Positions 23,799-35,343 are shown, counted from the stretch's first letter. The stretch is DNA of 64,000 bases from Corydoras sp. C115 (GCA_019802505.1 JAFMOC010000264.1:387501-451500), one strand, 5' to 3'. A program made the numbers and translations. The notes: generated by a model not told the origin, from the sequence alone.

Positions 23799-24125
23799 GG
23801 GCGGCACGGTGGCTTAGTGGTTAGCACGTTCTCCTCTCAGTGCTAGGGATTCCAGGTTTGAATCTCAATCTGGGTGGAGCATCCATGTTCCCCCCGTGTC
23901 CACGTGGGTTTCCTCCTGGTTCTCCGGTTTCCTCCCACAGTTCAAAAAAACATGGATCAAGCCAATTGAGTTCTCCAAATTGCCCCATATAGAGTGTGTC
24001 GATAGATTGGCACCCTGTCCTGGGTGTATCTGCCAGCGCCCGAGACGTTCTCCCCTGGATGGGCATGGGGAACCCCCCTCGTGACCCTAATATAGGATAA
24101 AGCGGAAGATAATGGATTTATGGAT
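23799..24125 (+). mobile_element. V-SINE copy with internal deletion, nested in the MITE
   Basis: A second insertion at the same site; aactaatgaatg is repeated a third time at 24126-24137. It lacks the (TGAG)n stretch of the middle region. Confidence 0.9.
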
Positions 24126-24278
24126 AACTAATGAATGAGCAAACAAAATGAATGTAACAACAGTTTGTAAAATGGATAAATACCAAAAAGCAAGGGCAAA
24201 TTTTTAAGAGTACAGAGGGGGAATAAGGGATCTGGGCTTAAGATGTTTCTAAACCCTAAAAACACAGCTGAATAGTCC

Positions 24279-25432
24279 CATCATTTATTCAATGTACAGT
24301 CCGTAAATATCAAAGCCATGGATTTCCCGTTTGGCGAATGGCTGCCCATTTTCAGCATTAGGTTTTAAGTGAGAGCTCTCATTAGCGAAATATGACACGT
24401 CCAGCAGCTGTCACCGAGTAGTTAGTGACAGCTATAATCAGTGTGTCCTCTGTGGACGTATGTTTGGTGAATCGGCTCCAGCTCCTTAACAGCCATGACT
24501 AACTGGGAGTGTGTGACAGTTCGTTTTTATTTGAGGGCTGTTGTGAGGACTGCACTTTGACCACCGGGACAAAAGACCCGCAGGTCAGCCCTCTCTCCGG
24601 CTCCTTCTTCAGCTAAATGGGCTCCAGCGCTGCCCAGGCCAACATTTCCCACAGCATGCTGGGAGCCACAATACCCAGACTTCAACCCATTGGTTCCGCT
24701 CTATTAACAGCTTGTAAACTTCTCATAGCTATGGCCTCGAGCCCGCGGCCACGGAACAAACTGCGAGCATCTAGATCCGATGTGGAAGACGAATCTGCCT
24801 GCCACTCCCACACCCCCCCCCGCCCTCCACCCGATTCCCTCCACGTCATCCGTCCGTTTCTTGGCTTTGTGTCTGAGCTGACCCCTCGGTATGTCCCTCT
24901 GCACCTGTTTTGGGGGTTTGGATTCGAATCGGAGAATATAGTTGTTGACATCTGTTAACTTCTCATTAGAACTTTGCTTTATGCAGGTTAGGCGGCGCGG
25001 CGGACAGGCGCATCGTGTGGCCACAAGCTGGCAGAGGCCCAGCCAGCCGGTGGGTGAGTGACTGTGGCCAGCGTTAAGCAGACGCTCGGAGCGTCAGTGC
25101 CATAGCGATGAATATGGAAACAGACGGTTCGTGTTTCCTTTATGCTGATTTTAGTATGTTATCTGTTTTGACCTTTTGGGCAGCAGAAAATGGAACCAGT
25201 GAGTCCTCAAACTTGGACAATTTCGAGGATGCTTTTTGTTTCTTTGTGTGTGTGTGTGTGTGTGTGTCGTAATTATGCTGACGAGTCTGGCAGCACAACA
25301 TTTTTCCCACCATATGTGTGATATCATTAGCTAAACTCCCTGGCAGTGTTTTTTTCATTATTATTTTTTATTATTTTTTTGTTGTATTTTTTACACTAGG
25401 TTACACTACAACTGAGACATACTAGACATCAT
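24279..25432. other. Unique DNA between repeats, candidate conserved non-coding region
   Basis: Repeat-free and moderately GC-rich from 24300 to about 25130, with one short TG run (25245-25267). An ORF at 24617-24958 has no recognisable domain and I do not call it a gene. Confidence 0.45.
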
Positions 25433-25965
25433 CCATATGCTTTATCCTCTACTAGGGTTGGGGGGGGTTCCCCATGCCCATCCAGGGGAGGACGTTTCGG
25501 GCGCTGGGCAGATACACCCAGGACAGGGCGCCAATCTATCACTGGACACACACTCACTCACACAGACACACTCTATATGGGGCAATTTGGAGAATTCAAA
25601 TTGGAGAATCCATGTTTTTGGACTGTGGGAGGAAACCGGAGAGCCCGGAGGAAACCCATGAGGACCCGGGAGAACATTTGGCATCCTGTCCTGGGTGTAT
25701 CTGCCCAGCGCCCGAAACGTTCTCCCCTGGATGGCCATGGGGAAACCCCCCCCACGACCCTAATAGAGGATAAAGCGGAAGATAATGGATGGATGGATGC
25801 TCCAAATTGCCCCATATAGCCTGTGTCTGTGCAATTAAATGTATGTACCCAGTGATAGATTGGCGCCCTGTCCTGGGTGTATCTGCCCAGCGCCCGAAAT
25901 GTTCTCCCTTAGATGTACCCCCCCAGCATGATCCTAGTAGAGGATTAAGCAGAAGATAATGAATA
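25433..25965. mobile_element. V-SINE cluster: minus copy plus two + fragments
   Basis: A minus copy (25433-25675) lacks its head and joins a + 3' fragment (about 25678-25800). A further + fragment follows (about 25801-25965). Confidence 0.8.
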
Positions 25966-27220
25966 TATTATTAAATTTGCTCTGCAGTGTTTCCCTTTTG
26001 CTTTTGCACTTGAAGGCAATATTCAGACGACCTGAATTGGAATAGTGATGTGTGCAAGAGAAAAAAAAAAAAAAACGTTGAGACAGTCACCCCTGCTCAG
26101 CCAGGCATGCCATTATGGTCGACTGTGTCCACAGGAAAGAGTGTGGTGTGAATGAGCTGATTGAAGCTCCAGGTGCAGCTCCAGAGCTTCAGGCCTGGAT
26201 GGCCAGCTTGGTCCAGCCGGAACCCACCGAGAACCCCACAAAGACGGCCCTCATGCCCCTGTCTGGCTCCACCAGGCCCTCTCCCACAGCCGCCTGGTGA
26301 TAAAGAGGTGTAGTGAGTGCTGGGGGTAGGGGTACGGATGTGATCCCCCCATACCACCCCATTCAGCCCCCGCAAGCTGGAAGGAAGGACAGAGACGGGG
26401 GAGGGCGGCGGAATGGGTGGACACCAGGTTCTTTCTTCGGCCCGCTTTTTCATCTTGTCCCTCTGCCTCTGTGTCGGTGCAGGTGTCCCTTTCTGGCCTC
26501 TCCCTTGCTTCTTCTTTCTGTTTCGCTTTCTTTTCACAGCCTCGCGCTTAGACATAGCCACAGGCATTGCCACACAACACATGGCCGACAAACAACCAGC
26601 TCCAATCTATCACAGGATGGCTTCTCTGGGTGGGACGGTCGGAAAATACAGTCCCACACTGCCCCACACACGTAGCCACATAATACTGGCAGGTTGTGTT
26701 CTGTTGCCCTGCAGGTGTCTGGCTTGGCGATTGCTCCTTTAATGCAGTTCCTGTTTGGGCCCATTAGGAAAAAAAAAACATGTGTGGACACCATGATCAC
26801 ATTCAGCATGGCTTGCTCTGCCCATTTCCTAAAAGCCTTTAATTTTCAACAGAATAGAGCAGGCTTGTTTTTCAAATGCCATCTTTCTTCTTCACTCGCC
26901 CCCTGAGGAAGAGGGCGAGTTAATTACAGCATTAGCTCATTACCTGTGTCCTTCACATTTGCTGTGAGAGAGGGGTCCAGGCGGAGAAAGAGCACAAGGG
27001 ATTGGCCTTCTCGGACAAGATCAAGTTGATTCTATGCGTGCGTTTTTACCATAGTATTTCATTCAGTGCCTCCTTGGAAGGAGAATCTGGTGGGATCGAG
27101 TGGCATACTTTAATCAAGGTTCTAATTTGGTTCTCCGGACCAATTCTTGATGCGATTGAGCCGCACATGGGACTTGTGTGTCGGTGGTAGTTGTCTGAGC
27201 TGTCTCGAATACCCAGCCAA
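25966..27220. other. olig1 upstream region and likely 5' UTR
   Basis: SINE-free. No canonical TATA box is seen close to the gene; an inverted CCAAT core (attgg) lies at 27001-27005. 26880-27000 contains ttaattac and a GA-rich stretch. Long ORFs at 26097-26675 overlap on both strands and carry no domain I recognise. Confidence 0.45.
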
Positions 27221-27877
27221 ATGCAGCCTGTGTCTCGAGCAGTGAAAGTTAGCGGAGGAACAGTGTCGGAGGTTTCAGCCAATGGCTTCAAGGAGCTTGA
27301 GGGTGTCCAAAGGCACCCGAAATTCCCCCGAGAACTTACCCTGGATGAACAACAAGAACTGAGACGGAAAATCAACAGCCGGGAAAGAAAAAGGATGCAG
27401 GATCTCAACCTAGCCATGGATGCTTTACGGGAGGTGATGGTGCCATATTCTTCATCCTCAACCTTGAGCACCCGAGGAGGGGTGCAACATCCCTATCTTC
27501 CTCTCGGAACGCCGACCAATGGACGGCGCCTTTCCAAGATCTCCACGCTTGTGCTGGCCCGCAACTACATTCTTCTGCTCGGCTCATCGCTCCAAGAAAT
27601 GAGGAGACTGCTTGGTGAAGTCAGTATCGGTGGGACCATACCACATCTGCTTCTCACAGGAGGGTGGCCATTTCTCACAGCCCCAGGACAGCTTCTGCTC
27701 AGCCCACCGGAGCAGCCATTAGGACGGTCTCCATTGCCACTGAATAATGGCTCCACTCTGGAGGAGGCCACTGCATGGGGTTCACAGGTGGTAGCAGGGA
27801 CACCACACTGCCCATGTGGGTTGTGTCGGTTACCGAGAATGGTACATGCACCCCACGCATCACGGTTCTCAAAATGA
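27221..27877 (+). CDS. olig1: Oligodendrocyte transcription factor 1 (OLIG1), complete
   Basis: The gene encodes a 218-residue bHLH factor that acts in oligodendrocyte differentiation and myelination. I chose the ATG at 27221 (protein begins MQPVSRAVKV). The frame stays open 30 bases further upstream only through a TTG, which is unlikely to be a start. The basic region and helix 1 occupy about residues 48-72 (RRKINSRERKRMQDLNLAMDAL), an OLIG1-specific sequence. Helix 2 is about 103-128 (LSKISTLVLARNYILLLGSSLQEM). The loop (about 75-102) is much longer than in mammalian OLIG1. The protein ends ASRFSK after a CPCGLC motif, comparable to the CTCAVC motif and FSK end of mammalian OLIG1. It is intronless, on the same strand as olig2 and about 17 kb downstream, as in human. 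Coding GC is far lower than in olig2. Confidence 0.95.
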   Translation: MQPVSRAVKVSGGTVSEVSANGFKELEGVQRHPKFPRELTLDEQQELRRKINSRERKRMQDLNLAMDALREVMVPYSSSSTLSTRGGVQHPYLPLGTPTNGRRLSKISTLVLARNYILLLGSSLQEMRRLLGEVSIGGTIPHLLLTGGWPFLTAPGQLLLSPPEQPLGRSPLPLNNGSTLEEATAWGSQVVAGTPHCPCGLCRLPRMVHAPHASRFSK

Positions 27878-28529
27878 TTTAAAAACACAGCAAAATGGAT
27901 CATTGCTAGCGATTTAATGTTCAATGTATTTGATATTTATTGTTTTACGGGCTTCTATTGCATAATTTTATAAATTGCATAGTTCATTATATAGACAATT
28001 AATTACATTTTGCATTATATTTTGTTGCACGTTGCCACAACCATGGACTACTGAATTTTTTGGGGATTATTAAAAGACCTAAGCTTGGATGCTGTCAAAA
28101 TTTTGTTTGTAAATGATTTTTTTTTCAAATAAAATAAAATCCGAGTGCGTGAACCGGGTTTCATCTCAAATTATTTGTGCAATTTTCACTAAATATTCAC
28201 TCACAATCACATTTACAAAAATAATCCTTGGAAAATCCTTTTTTATACCTTCTTTTACTCTTCACTCATTGTGAGATTACGAATCTTTGCGTAAGAATAC
28301 ATCGAATCCGTTTTATTATTTCAAAATACATTAGAACACTATTTCATCCCTTGCAAAGAGAGGCAACACTTCAAACCGGGCCGACGTGGGCCATACTCAT
28401 AACCTTAGGCTTTTTTTGTACAATACGTTTAAACGTGCAGAAAATGTCTTTCCCTCAAAGGACTTCACCCCATGAAACTTGAAACAGCTCCTCCAAGCAG
28501 CCAAGGCTCGGACGTCTAGCACCCCAGTG
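27878..28529. other. olig1 3' UTR and downstream unique DNA
   Basis: AT-rich 3' UTR up to about 28160, then unique sequence with no gene seen. Confidence 0.5.
28128..28138 (+). terminator. olig1: olig1 poly(A) signals
   Basis: Two overlapping AATAAA hexamers (28128-28133 and 28133-28138) lie about 250 bp after the olig1 stop, at the end of an AT-rich 3' UTR. A T/G-rich stretch follows (gggtttcatctcaaattatttgtg, starting near 28157). Confidence 0.65.
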
Positions 28530-28537
28530 GTAAAGAG

Positions 28538-28687
28538 CAGGGGCTTCGTTAGACCTGGGCTTTCGGGGCTGTAGCCCCGAGTGTTTTGTCAGTTGCCCCG
28601 GATCAAATGAGAGCAGCTTTCTCTGCAGCCTCTCCTCCAGCAGCGGGACCGAATGATGGAGTCACCGTCAGCTATTTGTGCTTCTAA

Positions 28688-28742
<55 letters not shown>

Positions 28743-29560
28743 GAGACAGATTTTTTTCCGCCAGTATCGGGAGTAAAGTTACCGTAATAACTGTATGTTG
28801 GCTGTAAAGAGCAGCTTCTCAGCTTTCAGAAACCGTCAGAATTGTTCCAAAGGCGCAAACTGTCGCAAACTTACGGTATTTAAAGCAAAACCTCGTTAAA
28901 ACGGTCTCATCTGCGACTCGTTAAACAGATTCATGCTTTTCTGCCGAAGCTCAGGTTCGTTTATTAAAAAATGTTTTCAGCCAAAACAGTCATTTATTAG
29001 AACTGAATGTGCTCTCCACTGCTGACAGACATATTTCATTCATTCATTCATTCATTATTTTCCGCTTTATCCTCTATTAGGGTCGTGGGGGGGTTCCCCA
29101 TTCCCATCCAGGGGAGAACGTTTCGGATGCTTCGCAGATACACCCAGGACAGGATGCCAATCTATCAATGGGCACACACTCACACACAGACACACTCTAT
29201 ATGTGGCAATTTGGAGAACTCACTTGACTTGATCCATGTTTTTGGACTGTGGGAGGAAACCGGAGAACCCGGAGGAAACCCACACGGACACGGGGAGAAC
29301 ATGGAAACTCCACCCAGATAGGGATTCGAACCGGGAATCCCTAGCGCTGAGAGGAGAACGTGCTAACCACTAAGCCATCGTGCCGCCCTGACATATTTCA
29401 TATTATTTAATTTTATCTAATATAACTAATAAATAATCAAACAAAAAGAACGTAACAACAGTTTGAAAAATGGATAAATACCCTCATGAAAGGGCAATTT
29501 TTAAAGAGGACAGAGGGGGGAATAAGGCCCCTGATGTTTCTAAACCCTAAAAACACCCTG
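28538..29560 (+). mobile_element. hAT-like non-autonomous DNA transposon (MITE), copy 2, complete
   Basis: Perfect 8-bp target duplication gtaaagag (28530-28537 and 29561-29568). Imperfect terminal inverted repeats: left CAGGGGCTTCGTTAG; right end, reverse complemented, CAGGGTGTTTTTAG. About 660 bp without the nested V-SINE. It contains a (TG)n run (28691-28739) and no ORF. The 8-bp duplication and CAGGG ends fit the hAT superfamily. Confidence 0.9.
29040..29390 (-). mobile_element. V-SINE copy, full length, nested in the MITE
   Basis: 11-bp duplication acatatttcat (29029-29039 and 29391-29401). Confidence 0.9.
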
Positions 29561-29568
29561 GTAAAGAG

Positions 29569-30000
29569 CAATCCTCTTTGTGATTGGGAAAAAAAAAAAA
29601 GCAAGGTAAAAAAAAAAAATTCTTAGTCAAGCAAAGACAGCCCAAGCTTTCGGACTGGGCCGGTGTGCATGATAATGCCGATCATAATCATAATAATGAT
29701 GATAAAATAGTGGGAATAATTGCCCCGGTGGTGAGAAGGGGATTATCTCCGCCAGGCAAGTGAAAGAGAGCAGTGGTTGAATGGAGGGAATCTATTACCC
29801 ATTTGGATGAGACAAAGAAGGAGGTAGATGCCATTAAGCGAGATTAAGCTTAATAGAGGTTGATTCCTTAAAGGGGAGAATAGAAAAGGGGGTGGCGAAG
29901 AAGTCCAAAACATCAAAGGCACTGACTTGAAACCCCACTTGCGGGGCATTCGCATACACGCTGTCCCAACTTAGATTTCCTTACTAAATTCTACACTCCT
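29569..30000. other. Unique intergenic DNA
   Basis: No gene; A-runs near 29589 and 29611, otherwise nothing recognised. Confidence 0.45.
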
Positions 30001-30652
30001 CACACACCACAGGTTTTTTATCCTGGGTTTTAAGTACGTCCTTATATTTACATATCAGCAGGAAAAACAAAGCTGTCAGCCGACTTGTCAAATCCAACTT
30101 AGATGAAGGATTTCCTTACTAAATTCTACACTGCTTCGCACCTGTTTTTTTTTACCTGTTTTAGTATTGAACAAAACTATAATTTATTTAATGGTAAAAT
30201 AAAGTGTCGTTAAAAGTCAAGTCTCTCTCTCTCTCTCACACACACAGGTTTTTATCCTGGGTTTTAAGTACGTCAAAAAACTGAAATATAAATGTGAACT
30301 GGTGAATTTTATTTTAGGACAAAGTAAAATGGCTGTTTACATCAGCAGGAAAAACAGACAGACGCTGATGTGATCAAGATTTTTTTCAGCCGACTGGTCA
30401 AAACTAGAATTTTAAAAATGAACTTTTATAAATGTATGAAGGATTTAGACACTTTTAAAGCAGTATGGTGCTGCGGGGAAGCAGTGTGCTCATTTGAGGA
30501 CGATGAGCACTGCTTAGCACCTTTTTTTTTACCTGATTGTATTGTTATTTATTTATTTATTGATACAAAAATTGTATCTAAAACTATAATTTATTAATGG
30601 TAAAATAAAGTGTCGTTAAAAGTCAAGTCTCTCTCTCTCTCTCTCTCTCTCT
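30001..30652. repeat. Tandem duplication, two units of about 240 and 410 bp
   Basis: Both units contain, in order, tatcctgggttttaagtacg, cagcaggaaaaaca, a bases-to-ttttttttacctg segment and gtaaaataaagtgtcgttaa, ending in (CT)n. The second unit has an extra stretch of about 150 bp. Confidence 0.83.
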
Positions 30653-30909
30653 AGTGAAGCATGGATCTCCCTCCCTTTGTATTGTAGCTTTAACTCCTCG
30701 GCATGTTTTGAACGAGGGAAAACAACGAGGGAAAACAAAACCCAGTAACAGCCGTCCCATTGTTACTCAATAAATGCCAATGTATTGGGAAATACCTCAT
30801 TGATATACGACTGCTATCTCTAGTAAAAAATGAATTATCGTATGTATGGGCGGGAAATGTCTAGAACCGTCTGCCAATCTAGTTTTGGAGTCGGGATTGT
30901 GTAAAACAT

Positions 30910-31235
30910 TTACCAAAAGCGATTTGGATTTATCCAAAGCGACTTACAAATGAGAACACCACAAGTCAGAAGTCATGCAGAAAACCAACTATACTGTAAA
31001 ATCATCAAACAAAATGTTATTTGATGCTGCGCCCCCATCCCTATTTTTCTTTTCTACAACAGGTATTTGTTAAAGAGATGCATCTTCAGTAGTTTCTAAA
31101 AACTGCTTAGTGATACTGCCTTACGGACAGAGTTGGGAAGATCGTTCCACCATTTTGCAGTGGTGAACGCCACGGAGTGAGAATCAGCTCCTCTGAGGTG
31201 GAATCGCCAGGCGGCGATCATCACTGATGATTGTA
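30910..31235 (-). mobile_element. L2-type LINE 3' end, degraded
   Basis: Reverse-complement match to 21200-21537: tttatccaaagcgacttac, gatgcatcttcagtag, gacagagttgggaaga and gaacgccacggagtgag. Confidence 0.8.
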
Positions 31236-32088
31236 AAAAGATCCAAACCCTATATATAAACCCTAAATATAACCATGGAAAAAATAACAGGATTTTTTTT
31301 TTTTTTTTTTTGAAAACAAAAAAAACAGGATTTTGAATATTTGTATTGTATAAATATGGGGATTTGGGATTATCAATAATGAATTATCAAATATAATGCC
31401 CGTGGTTATGTATCTTGATCAAGACCTGCTTTCTCATTATTAAATTAAATTGATAATTGGGTCAGCTGGTAAAATTCGCGACCCACTAACTGAAACGAAT
31501 CGGGTTTTAAGAACTATTTGTACTTTCTGTGCTTTGTCGGTGGTTTCAACGTGGGGAGTCTCCGTGATAGGAAGCGGCGAGCAATAAATTTGAGCATGTG
31601 AATAGTCCTGCTGATGTGGGGTGAGGAGGGCTGGACCTTCAGACCCTGTTCCCTTCCCACCCCTCTTATTTATCTTTTTAAGCGAACACCTCTTGTAGCC
31701 TCAAGCCCTTAAATTCCTGCCTCCAGCCCATCCCTGTCCACTCCCTTCACTGGGTTTAGTAATGACCTGTGCCATTAACCCTCCGCTCTGCTTATTTTGC
31801 CCACCCTTAATGAATGCACACATGCACTTGCACAGACATTGGTTTCCATAACAGATCCCTCATTAATCTGATGCCCCTGTGACTCAACCGAGCAGTGATG
31901 TGGCACTGGTGGGAACACGTCTACTTCTACCCAAGTACATTCACAAATAATGGACGCATACTTTCAAATGGATTTCAACCATTTTTTTTTGTTTGTTTTC
32001 AATCCCAGGGATGTTTATTCTTAAATTGGGAATCCATTTTGCAGAAGTTTGTGATGCAAATAATTTTTGTATTTATTATTATGATCAG
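31236..32088. other. Unique intergenic DNA
   Basis: T20 run near 31290; otherwise non-repetitive. 31690-31880 is a candidate conserved non-coding stretch. Confidence 0.4.
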
Positions 32089-32455
32089 GGGCAAGATAAA
32101 GCAGAAGATAAAGAATGAATGAATGAAATGAATGATCAAGGTGGCTTATGGTTAGCACATTCGCCTCTCGGCGCTAGGGATTCCCGGTTCGAATCCCAAT
32201 CTGGGTGGAGTTTCCATGCTCTCCCCGTGTCCTCCGGGTTCTCCGGTTTCCTCCCACAGTCCAAAAACAGGGATCAAGTCAATTGAGTTCTTCAAAGTGT
32301 GTCTTTGTTAGTGAGTGTGTGCCCAGCGATGGATTGGCGCCCTGTCCTGGGTGTATCTGCCCAGCGCCCGAAATGTTCTCCCCTGGATGGGCATGGGGAA
32401 CCCCCCCCCCATGACCCTAATATATGATAAAGCAGAAGCTAATGAATGCATGAAT
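32089..32455 (+). mobile_element. V-SINE copy with rearranged 5' end and target duplication
   Basis: attatgatcag flanks it (32078-32088 and 32456-32466). The insert begins with a tail-like piece (gataaagcagaagataaag and TGAA repeats) before the head. Confidence 0.85.
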
Positions 32456-32466
32456 ATTATGATCAG

Positions 32467-33082
32467 TTGTAAACCTAATACCGCAAGGAACTTTAGGCTT
32501 CAAGGGTGCATGCTTCAAAATCCCAATCCAAGTCTAGTGGTTGGGGCATTAAAGTGTGCACTGTGTGAAGAGCAAAGCAAACACATGGTCATCCTGCACC
32601 CATTGCTCTTCAGCATGAAGAGAAAGGCAAACACAACACGCTCACGAACACACCGTCTCATCCCGAGTCTCTCTGTTGGCGTGGCAATGACCCTATGGCT
32701 CCCAGTTTGACCCGATTCCCAGAGTTTGGCTGAGGGCAGAAATGCCTGTTAACGCATCACAGTCCTGCCTCTATTGGTTTTCACTCCGTTCTCACTCCTG
32801 CCGAACCCTTTCTCACCCGGGCCATTGCGCTGACAGTCAGCAGACCCCTCTCTTTCCCTATCCTTACCTGTTTTTTTTTTTTTTTTAATCCTTTGTTTTT
32901 CCCTTAATTAAGTTGTCCGGCAGGCATCGTGGGGAGTCTGAATGTGTAAGTATGTGTGTGGGAGTGCTGCGAGACATCAGGGAAAGCTTGCTTGGCTTTT
33001 GTGCTCAGCTAGACGGGTTAGTTTTTCACATTTAGTGCTGCTCGGTTAGACATCCTGCCGATTTTGGTCGAGAAGTTTAAGC
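32467..33082. other. Unique intergenic DNA
   Basis: No gene recognised; T-run near 32870-32886. Confidence 0.45.
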
Positions 33083-33230
33083 CGGGGGCGTTTTTAGGGT
33101 TTTGAAACAGCAGGAGCTTTAGCCCAGATCTCTTATTCCCCATCTGTCCTCTTTAAAAATTGTCCTTTCATGAGGGTATTTATCCATTTTTTAAACTGTT
33201 GTCCCATTCATTTTCTTTGGTCATTTATTA
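33083..33230 (-). mobile_element. hAT-like MITE, right-end fragment
   Basis: Inverted match to the right end of the 28538-29560 element, starting with its terminal repeat CGGGGGCGTTTTTAGGG. Cut off by V-SINE sequence. Confidence 0.8.
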
Positions 33231-33634
33231 GTTATCCATCCATCCATCCATTATCTTCCGCTTTATCCCTATATCAGGGTCGGGGGCGGGGGTTCCCCAT
33301 GCCCATCCAGGGGAGAACGTTTCGGGCGCTGATACACCCAGGACAGGATGCCAATCAATCACTTGATCCATGTTTTTGGACTGTGGGAGGAAACCGGTGT
33401 TCTCCGGCTCCCTCCCACAGTCCAAAAACATGGATCAAGTCAATTGAATTCGCAAAAAAATTGCCCCATATAGAGTGTGTCTGTGTGAGTGAGTGTGTGC
33501 CCAGCGATAGATTGGCGCCCTGTCCTGGGTCTATCTGCCCAGCGCCCGAGACGTTCTCCTCTGGATGGGCATGGGGAACCCCCACCGCGACCCTAATAGA
33601 GGATAAAGCGGGTGATAATGAATGAATGAATTAT
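33231..33634. mobile_element. Two V-SINE fragments joined head-to-head
   Basis: A minus fragment (33231-33398) meets a + fragment (33399-33634) inside the core, giving a palindrome of about 400 bp. The heads of both are gone. Confidence 0.85.
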
Positions 33635-33649
33635 ATATATATATATCCA

Positions 33650-33654
<5 letters not shown>

Positions 33655-33717
<63 letters not shown>
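33655..33717. repeat. (TA)n microsatellite
   Basis: Pure TA run between two SINE fragments. Confidence 0.95.
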
Positions 33718-33718
<1 letters not shown>

Positions 33719-33722
33719 TATT

Positions 33723-34009
33723 TTCATTCATTCATTCATTCATTCATTATCTTTTGCTTAATCCTCTTCTAGGTTCACGGGGTAGGGGTTCCCATTGCCC
33801 ATCACATTGTTGTGCACACTCACTTACACAGACACACACTATATGGGGCAATTTAGAGCACTCATCCATCCATCCATTATCTTCCAATTTATACTCTACC
33901 AGGGTCATGGGGGGGGTTCCCCATGCCCATCCAGGGTACATCTCGGGCGCTGGGCACTCATACAGACACACACACAAACACACAGTATATGGGGCAATAT
34001 GGAGCATGT
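33723..34009 (-). mobile_element. Two V-SINE 3' fragments in tandem
   Basis: 33723-33863 and 33864-34009; both stop after gggcaatNtNgagca and lack core and head. The sequences are much diverged. Confidence 0.8.
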
Positions 34010-34027
34010 ATATGTCTATTATATATA

Positions 34028-34098
<71 letters not shown>

Positions 34099-34212
34099 GC
34101 ATATGACCGTCTTTTGCTGCTTTACACATTGTTAGAATTTTAAATATATTTAAATGTGAAGTTTAAGAAGCCCTGGCTTAAGTCACCATGAGATTAAACA
34201 TCTCTCTCTTTC

Positions 34213-34260
<48 letters not shown>

Positions 34261-35052
34261 TGTATATATATATATATATATATGTGTGTTTGTGTGTGTG
34301 CACACAGGGCTGTTAACATGAGCTATGTTAACATTTGATTTGCGAGACGTGTGAGTGATGTTGTCCTGCCCTTCTTTTCCCTGGTGCACTCTGCCACAGA
34401 TCATAGACAGGAAAGGGCAAACAGTTTGTGTGACTGTGTGCCCGCTAGTGTGTCATTTATAGACAAGGTCTGGACTGGAGCCACTTTACTTCAACCTTTC
34501 CTCACGTTCTTTTCCCCCCTTTGCACCTTCCCCAAACATACACAGCTCATCTCTTCTGGGGCAAGCTGACATCAATGCCAAACCCCGCTCTACACACACA
34601 CACACACACAGTTAATTAAGTACACACACCCTCTGGAGTTGTACTGACAGCAGAACTCAGCCAGAAGGCAGACAGACGTTGTGCTGACCAGCAAAATCCT
34701 GAAGACACGCTGGCCCAAGGGCAGTTGCAGGAGGGAAGAGAGGGACTGAGAGGGATGACAGAGCCAGGAGAAGAGGGATGAGAAAAGCCGGGTCAGACCT
34801 TCTCTTCTCCAGCCTGCCGGAATGCCAAAACCAGCCGGTAGGGTCAAAGCCCGATGCTCGGGCGGAATTCATAAACACCGCTGTCCTCTTAAATTGGGCC
34901 GGGATGTAAATTACCTTCAACTTAACAAATTATGGCATAGTGGCACATTTGTGCCGACAAGGTGCATTAGGTTATAGTAGGTATAGTGATTTAATTAGCA
35001 CCCGTAATGAATGATCCGGTTTATAGTAACTGAATGACATCAGTTAAGGCTA
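34010..35052. other. Microsatellites and unique intergenic DNA
   Basis: TA runs at 34030-34100, (TG)n and TA at 34215-34290, then non-repetitive DNA to 35052. No gene seen. Confidence 0.45.
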
Positions 35053-35343
35053 ATATCCATCCATTATCTTCTGTTTTATCCTCTATTAGGGTCGCGGGGA
35101 GGGGGGGGGGGGCAGATACACCCAGGGCACTGGGCAGATACACCCAGGACAGGGCGCAAATCTATCGTTGGGCACACACTCACTCACACAGACACACTCT
35201 ATATGGGGCAATTTAGAGAATTCAGTTGACTTGAGTCATTTTTTATTTTTTTTTTAACTGTGGCAGGAAACCGGAGAACCCGGACGAAACCGGGTGTGTC
35301 GATAAGTGGAGAACATACCAACCACTAAGCCACCGCACCACTC
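35053..35343 (-). mobile_element. V-SINE copy, diverged
   Basis: Contains an expanded G run (about 35100-35112), a duplicated cagatacacccag segment and a damaged core. Confidence 0.8.

Larger units (their letters stand above)
22981..24270 (+). mobile_element. hAT-like non-autonomous DNA transposon (MITE), copy 1
   Basis: Starts CAGGGGCGTCGTTAG and ends near aacacagctg. Flanked by aatagaac (22973-22980) and aatagtcc (24271-24278), a probable 8-bp duplication with two changes. About 600 bp without the two V-SINEs nested in it. No coding capacity. Confidence 0.8.

Noticed and set aside
24617..24958. 113-residue ORF in GC-moderate unique DNA
   Set aside because: No domain recognised, overlapping ORFs on the other strand, and no splice or promoter context. 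Could be conserved non-coding DNA.
26097..26675. Overlapping ORFs of 120-164 residues upstream of olig1
   Set aside because: Open on both strands, low complexity, no recognisable motif. More likely GC-biased non-coding DNA.
27191..27220. Upstream extension of olig1 by ten codons
   Set aside because: It begins at TTG, not ATG. The ATG at 27221 gives the expected OLIG1 N-terminus length and style.
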